A stretch of DNA of 64,000 nucleotides from Streptomyces sp. APSN-46.1. Lineage in GTDB: Bacteria > Actinomycetota > Actinomycetes > Streptomycetales > Streptomycetaceae. A program made the position numbers and the translations under genes. Below are positions 37,346 to 45,707 of this stretch, piece after piece; the first letter of the stretch is position 1; each line of letters begins with the position of its first letter. Under the pieces are notes generated by a model. That model did no database searches. It worked only from the letters and a program-made list of their open reading frames with translations, and had not been told where the DNA came from. The DNA is taken from the NCBI RefSeq assembly GCF_022815725.1, contig NZ_JALGRF010000002.1, forward strand, positions 496,001 through 560,000. Direction: 5' to 3'.

Positions 37346-38623
37346 GTGACTCGTACCACCGCGCCGACCCGCCCCCGCCCCCGCATATTCGCCGACCTGA
37401 CCCCGCTCCGCTCCTCCCCGCACTACCGGCGGCTGTGGGTGGGCGCCACCATTTCCTGGATGGGCCAGGCGATGACCGCCCTCGCGATCTCGCTCCAGGT
37501 CTACGAGATCACCGGCTCCAGCTTCTCCGTCGGACTGGTCGGCCTCTTCTCGCTCGTCCCGCTCGTCGCCTTCGGCCTGTACGGCGGGGCGATCGCCGAC
37601 ACCGTGGACCGGCGCAAGCTCGGCCTCTACAGCTCCACCGGCCTCGCCGGGCTGTCGATCGCGCTGGCCGCGGCCGCCCTCCTCGGCTACCACCGCGTCT
37701 GGCTGCTGTACGGGGTCGTCGCGCTCCAGGCGGTCTGCGGGGCGCTCAACGGACCGGCCCGGTCGGCCATGATCCCGCGGCTGCTGCCGCCCGAGCAGCT
37801 GCCCGCCGCGAACGCGCTGAACTCGGTGACCATGACCTCCGGGACGATGCTCGGCCCGGTCCTCGGCGGCCTCATCGTCGGCTGGTGGGGCTACCAGGCG
37901 GCGTACCTGATCGACGCCGTGACCTTCGCGGCCGCCCTCTACGCCATGTGGCGGCTGCCGTCGATGCGCCCCTCACCCCTTAAGGCTGACCGGGCGGAGG
38001 GCAAGCGGGGGAGGGCCTCCGTACTCGACGGGCTGCGCTTCCTCGGCACCCGGCCCAACATCCGGATGACCTTCTTCTCCGACATGGCCGCCATGGTGCT
38101 GGCCCACCCGAGGGCGCTGTTCCCGGCCATCGCCGTCCTCTGGTACGGGGGCGACGCCAAGACCGTCGGCCTCCTCGTGGCCGCGCCCGCCGTCGGCGCG
38201 CTGCTGGGCGGCCTGTTCTCCGGCTGGCAGGGGCGGATCCGCCGCCACGGGCTGGCGATCCTGCTCTCCGTCGCGGCCTGGGGGCTGGCCGTGGCCGTCT
38301 TCGGGCTCACCCGGAACCTGTGGCTCGGACTGTTCTTCCTGGCCCTGGCCGGATGCGCCGACACCATCTCGATGGTGTTCCGCACCACCATGCTCCAGGC
38401 GGCGACCCCGGACGAGATGCGCGGACGGCTCCAGGGCGTGTTCATCGTGGTCGTCGCGGGCGGCCCCCGGCTCGGGGACTTCCTCGCCGGGACCGCCGCC
38501 GACCTGACCTCCCCCGCGGTGGCGATCACGGGCGGGGGGCTCGCCTGCGTACTGGTGCTGACCCTGCTCGCCCTCCGGTGGCGCGCTTTCGCCCGCTACG
38601 ACGCGAGGTCGCCACAGGCCTGA
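37346..38623 (+). CDS. MFS transporter (EntS-like efflux group)
   Basis: 425 residues starting at GTG 37346 (MTRTTAPTRPRPRIFADLTP). The open frame reaches 37241, but that extension is Arg/Pro/Gly-rich intergenic-like sequence. It has about 12 helices, beginning YRRLWVGATISWMGQAMTALAISLQVYEITGSS, and the MFS loop GGAIADTVDRRKLG between helices 2 and 3. It resembles the enterobactin exporter EntS group. Substrate is unknown. It runs divergently from the YbdK gene across a 218-base gap. Confidence 0.88.
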   Translation: MTRTTAPTRPRPRIFADLTPLRSSPHYRRLWVGATISWMGQAMTALAISLQVYEITGSSFSVGLVGLFSLVPLVAFGLYGGAIADTVDRRKLGLYSSTGLAGLSIALAAAALLGYHRVWLLYGVVALQAVCGALNGPARSAMIPRLLPPEQLPAANALNSVTMTSGTMLGPVLGGLIVGWWGYQAAYLIDAVTFAAALYAMWRLPSMRPSPLKADRAEGKRGRASVLDGLRFLGTRPNIRMTFFSDMAAMVLAHPRALFPAIAVLWYGGDAKTVGLLVAAPAVGALLGGLFSGWQGRIRRHGLAILLSVAAWGLAVAVFGLTRNLWLGLFFLALAGCADTISMVFRTTMLQAATPDEMRGRLQGVFIVVVAGGPRLGDFLAGTAADLTSPAVAITGGGLACVLVLTLLALRWRAFARYDARSPQA

Positions 38624-38649
38624 CCCCGGGCCGGGGCGTACGCCTACGC

Positions 38650-39021
38650 CTACGCGTCCACTGGCTCGCGGGTGCGCTCCCCGCCCACATCGCCGGTGTT
38701 GGCGGTGCCGGCCGGCTCGAACAGCAGGATCGACACCTCCTCGTCCGCCGCCGGGCAGTGCTCCACCCCGCGCGGGACGACGTACAGCTCACCAGGGCCG
38801 AGGACGACGTCTCCCTCGCGCAGGCGGATCGTGAGGATCCCGCTCACGACGAGGAACAGTTCGTCGGTGTCCTCGTGGGTGTGCCACACGAACTCGCCTT
38901 GCAGCTTGGCGGCCTTGACCTCGTAGTCGTTGACGCGGGCGATGCGGCGCGGGGCCCACTGCTCGTCGAAGGCGGACAGCTTGCGCGCGATGTTCACCGG
39001 GGCCGGTGTGTGCGTTGTCAT
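38650..39021 (-). CDS. Cupin-domain protein
   Basis: 123 residues, start ATG 39021. A single cupin barrel with motif 1 FVWHTHEDTDELFLVVSG (metal-binding His-x-His...Glu) and motif 2 LGPGELYVVPRGVEHCPAA with the final His. Small stand-alone cupins serve as isomerases, oxygenases or sensors. It is divergent from an AraC-type regulator 49 bases away, so it is probably that regulator's target. Confidence 0.85.
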   Translation of the reverse strand: MTTHTPAPVNIARKLSAFDEQWAPRRIARVNDYEVKAAKLQGEFVWHTHEDTDELFLVVSGILTIRLREGDVVLGPGELYVVPRGVEHCPAADEEVSILLFEPAGTANTGDVGGERTREPVDA

Positions 39022-39070
39022 GGCAGGAGCCTGCCGGTGCGGGGAGGGGCCGGTCTTGTACGTTGCTGAC

Positions 39071-39922
39071 ATGGCCGCCATACGTCCGCGCAGCAGGGTC
39101 TCCGCCTGGCAGCCGCCGGTCGCGGGCATCACCGAGGTCTTCCACGCCCGCTTCACCGACCACGCGTACCCGGCCCACGTGCATGACACCTGGGCTCTGA
39201 TGATCCTGGACGGCGGTCGTGTGGACTTCGCGCTGGACCGGGAGCGGCACGGCATCGGGGTGTCGGACGCGGTGGTTCTGCTGCCGCCCGGTGTGGTCCA
39301 CGACGGGCGGACCGTGACGGAGGCCGGCTTCCGTAAGCGGGTGCTGTACCTGGACACCTCGGTGCTGCCGGAGCGGCTGACCGGGGCCGCCGTGGACACC
39401 CCGCTGCTGCTCGACCCGGCGCTGCGGGAGCGCGTGCACGGGCTGCACCGGGCGCTGGGTCCGGGGGAGGCGGCGGTCGAGCGGTTCGAGGCGGAGTCGC
39501 GGCTGGCCTTCGTAGGGGAGCGGCTGCGGGGATGGCTCGCGGGGCGGAAGGCGCCGTCGGCGTACGGGGCGGCGGGCGCGGGGGTCGCGGGGGTCGCCGT
39601 ACGGCTGCGCGAGCTGCTCGACGCGCGGGTGGCCGAGGGCGTCACGCTGGGGGAGGCTTCGGCGCTGCTGGGCCTGGGTGAGGTCGATCCCACGCAGCTG
39701 ATCCGGGTCTTCCGGAAGGCGTACGGGCTGCCGCCGCACGCCTACCTGACGGGGCGGCGGGTGGCGGCCGCGCGGCGGCTGCTGCTGGCGGGGATGCGGC
39801 CGGCCGAGGTGGCGACGGCGGTGGGGTTCTACGACCAGGCGCATCTGACACGGCACTTCGGGCGGCATGTGGGGACCAGCCCGGCGAGGTTCGGCCGATC
39901 CGCCGGCGCCGGTGTCGGCTAA
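39071..39922 (+). CDS. AraC-family transcriptional regulator
   Basis: 283 residues from ATG 39071. An N-terminal AraC-type cupin sensor domain (FTDHAYPAHVHDTWALMILDGG...VLLPPGVVHDGR) is followed by two C-terminal helix-turn-helix motifs: VTLGEASALLGLGEVDPTQLIRVFRKAYGLPPHAYL, quoted in part as LIRVFRKAYGLPPHAYL, and MRPAEVATAVGFYDQAHLTRHF. It is divergent from the cupin gene and likely controls it. It could also act as a repressor of a detoxification gene. Confidence 0.9.
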   Translation: MAAIRPRSRVSAWQPPVAGITEVFHARFTDHAYPAHVHDTWALMILDGGRVDFALDRERHGIGVSDAVVLLPPGVVHDGRTVTEAGFRKRVLYLDTSVLPERLTGAAVDTPLLLDPALRERVHGLHRALGPGEAAVERFEAESRLAFVGERLRGWLAGRKAPSAYGAAGAGVAGVAVRLRELLDARVAEGVTLGEASALLGLGEVDPTQLIRVFRKAYGLPPHAYLTGRRVAAARRLLLAGMRPAEVATAVGFYDQAHLTRHFGRHVGTSPARFGRSAGAGVG

Positions 39923-39940
39923 CGGGACCGGGCCTGCTCG

Positions 39941-40105
39941 CCGTACCTCTCCGTCGCGGGGTACTCGGACTCCCTCGACGGGACCACCCTCGACGGGCGG
40001 CTGGTCGGCGGCCTCTCCGGGCTCGCGGAGGACCACCGTGACGGGACGGTCGCCGGTACCTCCGACAAGTCGGCGCTGTACGCCGGGTCGCGGCCGGAGT
40101 CAGGG
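39941..40105 (+). pseudogene. Fragment resembling the esterase-like phytase family
   Basis: The frame from 39941 reads PYLSVAGYSDSLDGTTLDGR and then LVGGLSGLAEDHRDGTVAGT, ending at SDKSALYAG. It resembles, from memory, the N-terminal region of the esterase-like phytase domain (GYSDALDGT...VGGLSGLA...). There is no start or ribosome site, and the rest of the gene is absent. It is a small remnant between an AraC gene and a minus-strand gene. Confidence 0.35.
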
Positions 40106-40121
40106 GGGCCTGCGCCCGGGC

Positions 40122-40562
40122 TCACGCCAGCCACAGTTCGCCCCGGCGGTGTCGGGCCGGCGGGATGTCCGCATCCTTGGCGTACTTGGCGTACTTGGCG
40201 TACTTGGCGTACTCGGCGCGGAACGGGTCGAGCGGACCGCCGCGCTCGCCGTCGACGAGTCGGAGCACGGCACGGGTCCGCGCGCGCAGCCGCTGCCGGG
40301 CGCGGCGTTCCTCCAGCGTGGCCGCGACGGCCACGGAGTCGCCCAGCCGGCGCGGCAGACAGCGGATCGCGACGTGGCGCCGGACGGCCCGCGGCCGGGT
40401 CCGGCGCCTGGCCCGCTCCGCTTCGGCGAGGCAGCGGGCGCTGTAGCGCAGGTCGCGGACGACGATGTCGAGGAGCGGTGCGCCCGGCCCCGCCTCGACG
40501 GGACCGGCCGGACGTCCGGCCCCGGTACGTCGGGACCGGCCGTGGTGAGCGGTGCGTGACAT
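40122..40562 (-). CDS. Hypothetical Arg-rich protein with AKY tandem repeat tail
   Basis: 146 residues from ATG 40562. No known domain is seen. The centre is Arg-rich (ERARRRTRPRAVRRHVAIRC), which suggests nucleic-acid binding or simple GC-driven sequence. The C-terminal part contains AEYAKYAKYAKYAKDAD, encoded by a 9-bp tandem repeat. It follows the carboxyltransferase gene by 88 bases on the same strand and could be a small subunit, but the sequence does not show this. Confidence 0.55.
   Translation of the reverse strand: MSRTAHHGRSRRTGAGRPAGPVEAGPGAPLLDIVVRDLRYSARCLAEAERARRRTRPRAVRRHVAIRCLPRRLGDSVAVAATLEERRARQRLRARTRAVLRLVDGERGGPLDPFRAEYAKYAKYAKYAKDADIPPARHRRGELWLA
40171..40215 (-). repeat. 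9-bp tandem repeat in a coding region
   Basis: Unit GCGTACTTG (plus strand): three perfect copies at 40180-40206, a one-base variant GCGTACTCG at 40207-40215, and a diverged unit GCATCCTTG at 40171-40179. In-frame copies encode Ala-Lys-Tyr. Copy number should be prone to slippage without frameshift. Confidence 0.9.
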
Positions 40563-40650
40563 GGTCAACTCCAGGGTCGGCGCCGCCAGGTGAATCCCGG
40601 CGAGACCGCTTGGCGGAAGCCGTGCGGACCCGCCCCGCGGGCGTGCCCGC

Positions 40651-42012
40651 TCACGCGCCGGGGGTCGGGGACGGGGCCGGGCCGACCACGCCCCGGGCCA
40701 CGCCGAGGGTGACGAGGTCCTGCGGGCGGATGCGGAGCTGGTCCGCCGTCGCCGGGGCGTCCGTCGCGGGGCGCTTGAGGATGGCCGCCGCCAGTTCGGG
40801 GGCGATGACCGAGAAGTAGCTGTCCGCCGTGACCCACGTGTTCCCCGGCGCGGCCAGCGCGAGGGCTCCGCCGGAGCCGCCCTCGCCGATGAGCAGCGTG
40901 GTGACGGGTACGCCGGCGGCGGCCACCGCCGCGAACGTGTCCGCGATGGCCGCACCGGCCCCCGCGTGCTCGGCGGCGGCGTCGTTGGCCGCGCCCGGGG
41001 TGTCCACCAGGGTGAGGACGGGGATCCCGAGCCGGTCCGCGAGGCGGATCACGCGGGCGGCCGTGCGGTACCCCGCCGGGCGGGTGGCGGTGCCGCACTG
41101 GGCGGCGTACGCGACGGCCCGCCCGTCCCGCAGCCCGAACCCGCACAGCATCCCGGGGTCCGTGCCGCCCGCCCGGTCCCCGGAGAGGGGGAGGCGGAGG
41201 TCGAAGTACGCGTCGAGGTACGTGGGGGCGCGCGGGCGGTCCGGGTGCCGGGCCTGCCGTACGGCGTCCCAGCCGGTGGCGGGCGCTGATACGTCGGCCA
41301 GGGCGGCCGGGGGTGCGACCGGCTCGGCGGAGCGGGGCGCGGCCAGGACGCGCAGCCAGTCCGCCAGGGTCGCGGGCAGGTCGGCGGCGGGCACGACGGC
41401 GTCCACGTGTCCGGCCGCGTACTGGCCCTCGGCGGTGTAGGCCGCCGGATCCGCGTCCGCCGGCCGCACCCGGGAGCCGGCGAAGCCGACTTGGGCCGCG
41501 GGCAGCGCGAGGACGACATCGGCCCCGGCGCCGAGGGTGGCCCAGCCGCCGCCGGTGGTGGGGTCGCGCAGGACGGCGATCTGCGGGAGCCCGGCGGCCC
41601 GGGTGAGCGCGGACTGGCGGGCCACGCACTGGAGTTGGGTCAGCGCGAGCATGCCCTCCTGCATTCGGGAGCCGCCGGTGGCGATGAGGGAGACGAGGGG
41701 GAGCCGGTGCGCGCGGGCATGGGCGTAGGCGGCTTCGAGCCGGTCTCCGGTGCGTTCGCCGAGGGACCCGCCGAGGAAGCCGAACTCGAAGGCGATCAGG
41801 GCGGTTTCGCGGCCGCCGATGCGGGCGGTGCCGGTGACGACGGACTCCTCCTCGCCGGTCCGCCGCGCGGCGCGGGCGCGGGAGTCGTCGTACCCGGCCC
41901 AGCCGAGGGGGCCGTCGGGGGGTGAGTCCCGGTGGGGCGCGGGGAGTTCGGCGAAGCTGCCGGAGTCGGTCACGGAGGCGATGGCGGCGCGGGCCGAGAG
42001 GCGGGTCGTCAC
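40651..42012 (-). CDS. Acyl-CoA carboxylase carboxyltransferase-like protein (AccD/AccA fused)
   Basis: 453 residues with both crotonase-like halves of a carboxyltransferase. The N-half has the GGSRMQEGMLALTQ and DPTTGGGWATLGAGADVVLA motifs of the beta part. The C-half has LVDTPGAANDAAAEHAGAGAAIAD and LLIGEGGSGGALALA of the alpha part. It would carry a carboxyl group from biotin-BCCP to an acyl-CoA. It is shorter than the usual actinobacterial 530-residue AccB/PccB type and lacks an N-terminal Zn finger. No biotin carboxylase is adjacent, so the partner must lie elsewhere. Confidence 0.85.
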   Translation of the reverse strand: MTTRLSARAAIASVTDSGSFAELPAPHRDSPPDGPLGWAGYDDSRARAARRTGEEESVVTGTARIGGRETALIAFEFGFLGGSLGERTGDRLEAAYAHARAHRLPLVSLIATGGSRMQEGMLALTQLQCVARQSALTRAAGLPQIAVLRDPTTGGGWATLGAGADVVLALPAAQVGFAGSRVRPADADPAAYTAEGQYAAGHVDAVVPAADLPATLADWLRVLAAPRSAEPVAPPAALADVSAPATGWDAVRQARHPDRPRAPTYLDAYFDLRLPLSGDRAGGTDPGMLCGFGLRDGRAVAYAAQCGTATRPAGYRTAARVIRLADRLGIPVLTLVDTPGAANDAAAEHAGAGAAIADTFAAVAAAGVPVTTLLIGEGGSGGALALAAPGNTWVTADSYFSVIAPELAAAILKRPATDAPATADQLRIRPQDLVTLGVARGVVGPAPSPTPGA

Positions 42013-42079
42013 GGATTCACCCTAGAGGGCGGGTACGGGTTCTCGCTGGGGGGTTCCGGGCCAAGCGCGGTCTCGTCCG

Positions 42080-43288
42080 TCACAGGGCGGGAAGGGGGAA
42101 GGCGATCTTCAGCGCGTAGGCGGCGACCAGGCCGTAGCCGAGACGGAAGGTCCAGGTACGGGCGGTGGGGGAGATCCTGCTGCCGGCGAAGGTGCCGATG
42201 ACCACGAGGGTCTGCTGCCAGAGGAGGGAGGCGAGGGCGACCCCGGCGAGGAACGCGGCCCCGGCCGCCCCGGCGCGCAGGGTGGCCCCCTGCGCGGTGG
42301 TGAGGGCGGCGAAGTAGAGCGCGGTGGTGGGGTTCACGGCGGTGAGCCCGACGTACCGCCCAAAGGTCCTCCCCACCCCGGAGCCGGGTCCCGGCGCGAA
42401 GCCGGGTCCGGGGGCGGAGCCGGGTCCCGGCGACGAGCCGTGTCCCGGGCTGGGGCTTGGGCCGGGGCCGAGTTCGGGCGCAGGGCTTGGGCCGCAGCCT
42501 GGTCCGGATCCGGATCCGGACCAGGCTGCGGATGCGGATGCGGAGCCAAGTCCCGGCGCGGAGCCGGGGCCCGGGCGTGGGTTTGGGCTGGAGCCGAGTT
42601 CGGGCGCGGATGCGGGCGCGGAGCCGGAGCCGTGTCTGGGTGCGGAGCCGGGTTCTGGGCGGGGGCTTGGGCCGGAGCCGGGTTCGGGTGCGGATGCGGG
42701 CGCGGAGCCGGGGCCGGGTTCGGGTGCGGGGCTTGGGCTGGAGCCCGGTCGGGGCGCGGGCGCGGGTGCGGGTGCGGGGCCGGGTTCGGGTGCGGGGCTT
42801 GGGCTGGAGCCTGGTCGGGGTGCGGATGCGGATGCGGGTGCGGAGCCGGGGCCGGGTGCCGGGCTTGGGCCGGAGCCCGGTCCGGGCGCGGATGCGGGTG
42901 CGGAGCCGGAGCCGGGGCGGGGGCCGGGGGCGGAGCCGGGTTCGGCTGTGGGGCCGCGGTCGCGATCGGCGGGTGCCGGGGCGGGGGCTTCGCGCGATGG
43001 GCGTGAGCGGTGGAGGCCGACGGCCGCGATGGCCAGGAGGACGCCCGCCGAGGCCAGCCGGACCCAGGCCTCCACCGGGGTGACATGGGCGGCCACCCAG
43101 GGGCCGAGCGCGGTGGCGAGGGCGGCGTAGCCGAGGTCGACCACCGCGATGCCCGCGGCCGCCGCCACCGCGGCGCGGCGGTGCCGGATCGCCTCCTGGA
43201 GCAGCAGCACGCTCATCGCACCCATCGGCATCGCCACGCCCAGGCCCGCGACCGCGCCCGCCAGGGCCGGTGTCAACAGTTCGCTCAT
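42080..43288 (-). CDS. LysE-family exporter split by a long Pro/Gly/Ser/Ala repeat
   Basis: 402 residues from ATG 43288. The N-terminal helices start SELLTPALAGAVAGLGVAMPMGAM, and the C-terminal helices include VGLTAVNPTTALYFAALTTAQG, a LysE/RhtB motif, and end with YALKIAFPLPAL. A normal LysE protein has about 200 residues. Between helix 3 and helix 4 about 200 residues of PGSGP/APGPGS-type repeats are inserted. Whether the protein still folds is unclear. It is divergent from an Lrp-family regulator, the standard lysE/lysG-like arrangement for amino-acid export. Confidence 0.8.
   Translation of the reverse strand: MSELLTPALAGAVAGLGVAMPMGAMSVLLLQEAIRHRRAAVAAAAGIAVVDLGYAALATALGPWVAAHVTPVEAWVRLASAGVLLAIAAVGLHRSRPSREAPAPAPADRDRGPTAEPGSAPGPRPGSGSAPASAPGPGSGPSPAPGPGSAPASASAPRPGSSPSPAPEPGPAPAPAPAPRPGSSPSPAPEPGPGSAPASAPEPGSGPSPRPEPGSAPRHGSGSAPASAPELGSSPNPRPGPGSAPGLGSASASAAWSGSGSGPGCGPSPAPELGPGPSPSPGHGSSPGPGSAPGPGFAPGPGSGVGRTFGRYVGLTAVNPTTALYFAALTTAQGATLRAGAAGAAFLAGVALASLLWQQTLVVIGTFAGSRISPTARTWTFRLGYGLVAAYALKIAFPLPAL
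42375..43010 (-). repeat. Degenerate GC-rich repeat inside the LysE gene
   Basis: About 630 bases of imperfect tandem units around GGAGCCGGGTCCGGGTGCGG (plus strand), with period-6 and period-18-like structure. It stays open in several frames on both strands, which explains spurious open frames here. It encodes PGSGPSPAPEPGP-like segments in the real frame. Confidence 0.85.
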
Positions 43289-43358
43289 GGAGGCGAGGGT
43301 GCGTGGCCCGCCCGGCGATCGGGCAGCGATTACCGGGCCCTCCTGCGAGAATCGCGGC

Positions 43359-43799
43359 ATGGACCGCCTCGACAGGGAAATCCTCGGCATCCTCCAGCAG
43401 GATGCGCGGATCTCGTACCGCGACCTCGGCGTCCGCGTCGGCCTCAGCGCGAACGCCGCCGCCGACCGGGTGCGGCGGATGCGCCGCGACGGAGTGATCC
43501 GCGGCTTCACGGTCGTCGTGGATCCGGCCGCCGACACGCGCGGCGGGCTCGTCGTTTTCATCGACCTCACACTGCGCCAGGACACCACCAACGATGAGTT
43601 CGAGCGCCAGGTCGCCCACCTGCCCGGAATCACCGAAGTCGTGCACGTCACGGGGGAGTACGACTACCTCGTACGCGCCCGGGCCTCCGACCCGGCGGCC
43701 CTCGACGCGCTGCTGCGCAGGCTCAAACGGGACGCCGGGGTGGCCCAGTCCAGCACCCGCATCGCCCTGCGGGCCGCGACCCGCCCCGCCCGGCCGTAA
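43359..43799 (+). CDS. Lrp/AsnC-family transcriptional regulator
   Basis: 146 residues from ATG 43359. An N-terminal winged helix (LDREILGILQQDARISYRDLGVRVGLSANAAADRVRRM) is quoted here only by its ends LDREILGILQQDARIS and LSANAAADRVRRM. The C-terminal RAM domain follows (LPGITEVVHVTGEYDYLVRA). Divergent from the LysE exporter over a 70-base gap, it most likely senses an amino acid and controls the exporter. Confidence 0.92.
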   Translation: MDRLDREILGILQQDARISYRDLGVRVGLSANAAADRVRRMRRDGVIRGFTVVVDPAADTRGGLVVFIDLTLRQDTTNDEFERQVAHLPGITEVVHVTGEYDYLVRARASDPAALDALLRRLKRDAGVAQSSTRIALRAATRPARP

Positions 43800-44116
43800 G
43801 AGGGGAGGACCCGGTGACCTCCCTGCGGGAGAAGACCGAACAGGCCGACCTGGTCTGGTCCGGATCCGGGTGACCGGCCTGCCGGGGCCGCAGCGGCTGA
43901 CGGCGGTCAAAGGTGTTTTGGTACCACCCTCGAACCGGCGGCCAAGGGCTCACCCGAGGCACGGACGGCCTCTCCTCGCAGGTCATGCTTGTGCATCAGC
44001 CCACTACTGGCCCAGCCGTCGAGCGGGCGCCGGAGCCAAAGAACGTGGAAGTCCGGCCCGGCCCACGCCGGCGGATCACGCCGACGCCGGCGGATCACGG
44101 CCACGCCGACGGACCC
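43800..44116. other. Intergenic stretch between Lrp and sensor kinase genes
   Basis: 317 bases between the convergent ends of the Lrp and GAF-kinase genes. Open frames here lack ribosome sites and known sequence. A short direct repeat (CGGCGGATCACG at about 44069 and 44088) is present. I see no RNA gene and no clear terminator. Confidence 0.4.
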
Positions 44117-45685
44117 CTACAGCGCGGACTCCCACGTCACCGTCGTGCCCCGGCCGCCCGATTCCGTGCCGCCGTCGTCCGAGACCGTCAGGCGGACCAG
44201 GGCCGGGGTCGCATCGACCTCCACGCCGATCGAGGTGACCCCGATACGGCGATGGGCCGCCGCCAGGGCTCCGCGCAGGGCGCCGAGGAGGTCGTCCGCC
44301 ACCGGGTCCGGCAGCAGCGCGTCCACCGCCCCCGCGAAGTGGACCGACGGCTGGAAGCCCAGCAGCACCGCCGCGCCGCCCGTCTCGCGCAGGACGCGGC
44401 CGCGGAAGGCCGTCGGGGCGTCCGTCGGGGGCTGCTGGAGGGCGAAGATGGCCGTGCGGACCTCCTGGATCGTGGAGTCCAGCTCGTCCACCGCGCGGCC
44501 GAGTTCGTCCCCCACCGTGTCCCCGTCCCCGGTGGGCGCGTTCGACGAGCGCCTCCGGGTGCTCTCCAGCATCATCTCCGTCGCGAACAGCCGCTGGATC
44601 ACCAGATCGTGCAGGTCCCGCGCGATCCGGTCCCGGTCCTCGTACACCGCCAACTGCTCCCGGTCGTGCTGGGCGTCCGCCAGGACGAGGGCCAGTGCGG
44701 CCTGGGAGGCGAACTGGGAGGCCAGCAGCCGGTCCACCGCGTCGTACGGGGGCCCGCCCCGCCCGCGTGGCAGGGCCAGGGTGCCGATCAGCTGGCCGCC
44801 GCTCTGGAGCGGCAGCATCATGCTCGGGCCGAAACGTTCCCGCACGTGTGTCGTCATCCGGGGATCCGTCGCCGAGTCCTCGATGAAGACGGGCTCGCCG
44901 CCCAGGAGCTGTTCCAGGACCGCCGATCCGGGGGCGATGGAGGTGCCCACCAGGTCACCGGGGTCCCCCTGCGCCGAGGCGGCCACGATCTCCATCCCGC
45001 CCTCGGGGGTCGGCTGGAGCACCACCCCGGCCGCCGCGTCGGCGAGCAGCCGGGCCCGCTCGGCCACGCACATCAGGGCGTCCGCCGCAGGCCGCCCGGC
45101 CAGCAGGGCCGTGGTCACGGCCGCGGCCCCCTCGATCCAGCGCTCCCGGCGGCGCGCGGTCTCGTACAGCCGGGCGTTGCCGATCGCCATGCCCGCCTGC
45201 GAGGCCAGGACGCGCACGAGCGCGAGGTCCCCGTCGGTGAAGGGTCCGCCGCCCCGCTTCCCGGTCAGGTAGAGGTTCCCGAACACCTCCGTGTGCACCC
45301 GGATGGGCACGCCCAGGAAGCCGCGCATGTGAGGGTGGCCCGGCGGGAACCCCACCGAGCGGGGGTCCGCCGTCAGATCGTCCAGCAGCAGCGGCCGGGG
45401 GTCGCTGATGAGCGCGCCCAGTACGCCGGAGCGCCCGTCGGGCAGCCGGGGGATCGCCGCCCGTTCCTCCTCGGTCAGCCCGGCGGTGAAGAGCCCGGTC
45501 AGCCGGACGCGCTCGGGGTCGATGACCCCGAGCGCGCCGTACCGGGCCGCGCACAGCTCGGTCGCCGAATCCACGATGTGCTGGAGGGTGGCGTTCAGCT
45601 CGACCTCGGAGCCGACGCCGAGAACCGCCTCCAGCAGGACCGGGAGGGCGGACGGCCGGTCAGGCTCCTCATCCGCGTGCGTCAT
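44117..45685 (-). CDS. GAF-domain sensor histidine kinase with degenerate ATPase domain (DevS/DosT-like)
   Basis: 522 residues. Two tandem GAF domains (about 15-170 and 185-335) precede a HisKA_3 dimerisation domain with the phospho-acceptor His in RIARDLHDLVIQRLFA. The HATPase part is abnormal: where DevS-type kinases have EAVSNAVRHA (N box), this reads GALRGALAAAHRR. The Asp box VSDDG remains, but the following G boxes are replaced by a short GGTESGGRGTTVTWESAL end. It may bind ATP poorly and act as a sensor or phosphatase partner. No response regulator is adjacent. Confidence 0.85.
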   Translation of the reverse strand: MTHADEEPDRPSALPVLLEAVLGVGSEVELNATLQHIVDSATELCAARYGALGVIDPERVRLTGLFTAGLTEEERAAIPRLPDGRSGVLGALISDPRPLLLDDLTADPRSVGFPPGHPHMRGFLGVPIRVHTEVFGNLYLTGKRGGGPFTDGDLALVRVLASQAGMAIGNARLYETARRRERWIEGAAAVTTALLAGRPAADALMCVAERARLLADAAAGVVLQPTPEGGMEIVAASAQGDPGDLVGTSIAPGSAVLEQLLGGEPVFIEDSATDPRMTTHVRERFGPSMMLPLQSGGQLIGTLALPRGRGGPPYDAVDRLLASQFASQAALALVLADAQHDREQLAVYEDRDRIARDLHDLVIQRLFATEMMLESTRRRSSNAPTGDGDTVGDELGRAVDELDSTIQEVRTAIFALQQPPTDAPTAFRGRVLRETGGAAVLLGFQPSVHFAGAVDALLPDPVADDLLGALRGALAAAHRRIGVTSIGVEVDATPALVRLTVSDDGGTESGGRGTTVTWESAL

Positions 45686-45707
45686 CCGAGTACGTCATCC
45701 GCGTGCG

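Noticed and set aside
42375..43010. CRISPR-like or regulatory repeat array
   Set aside because: Units are degenerate, have no unique spacers, and lie in frame within a LysE gene, so it is a coding low-complexity repeat.
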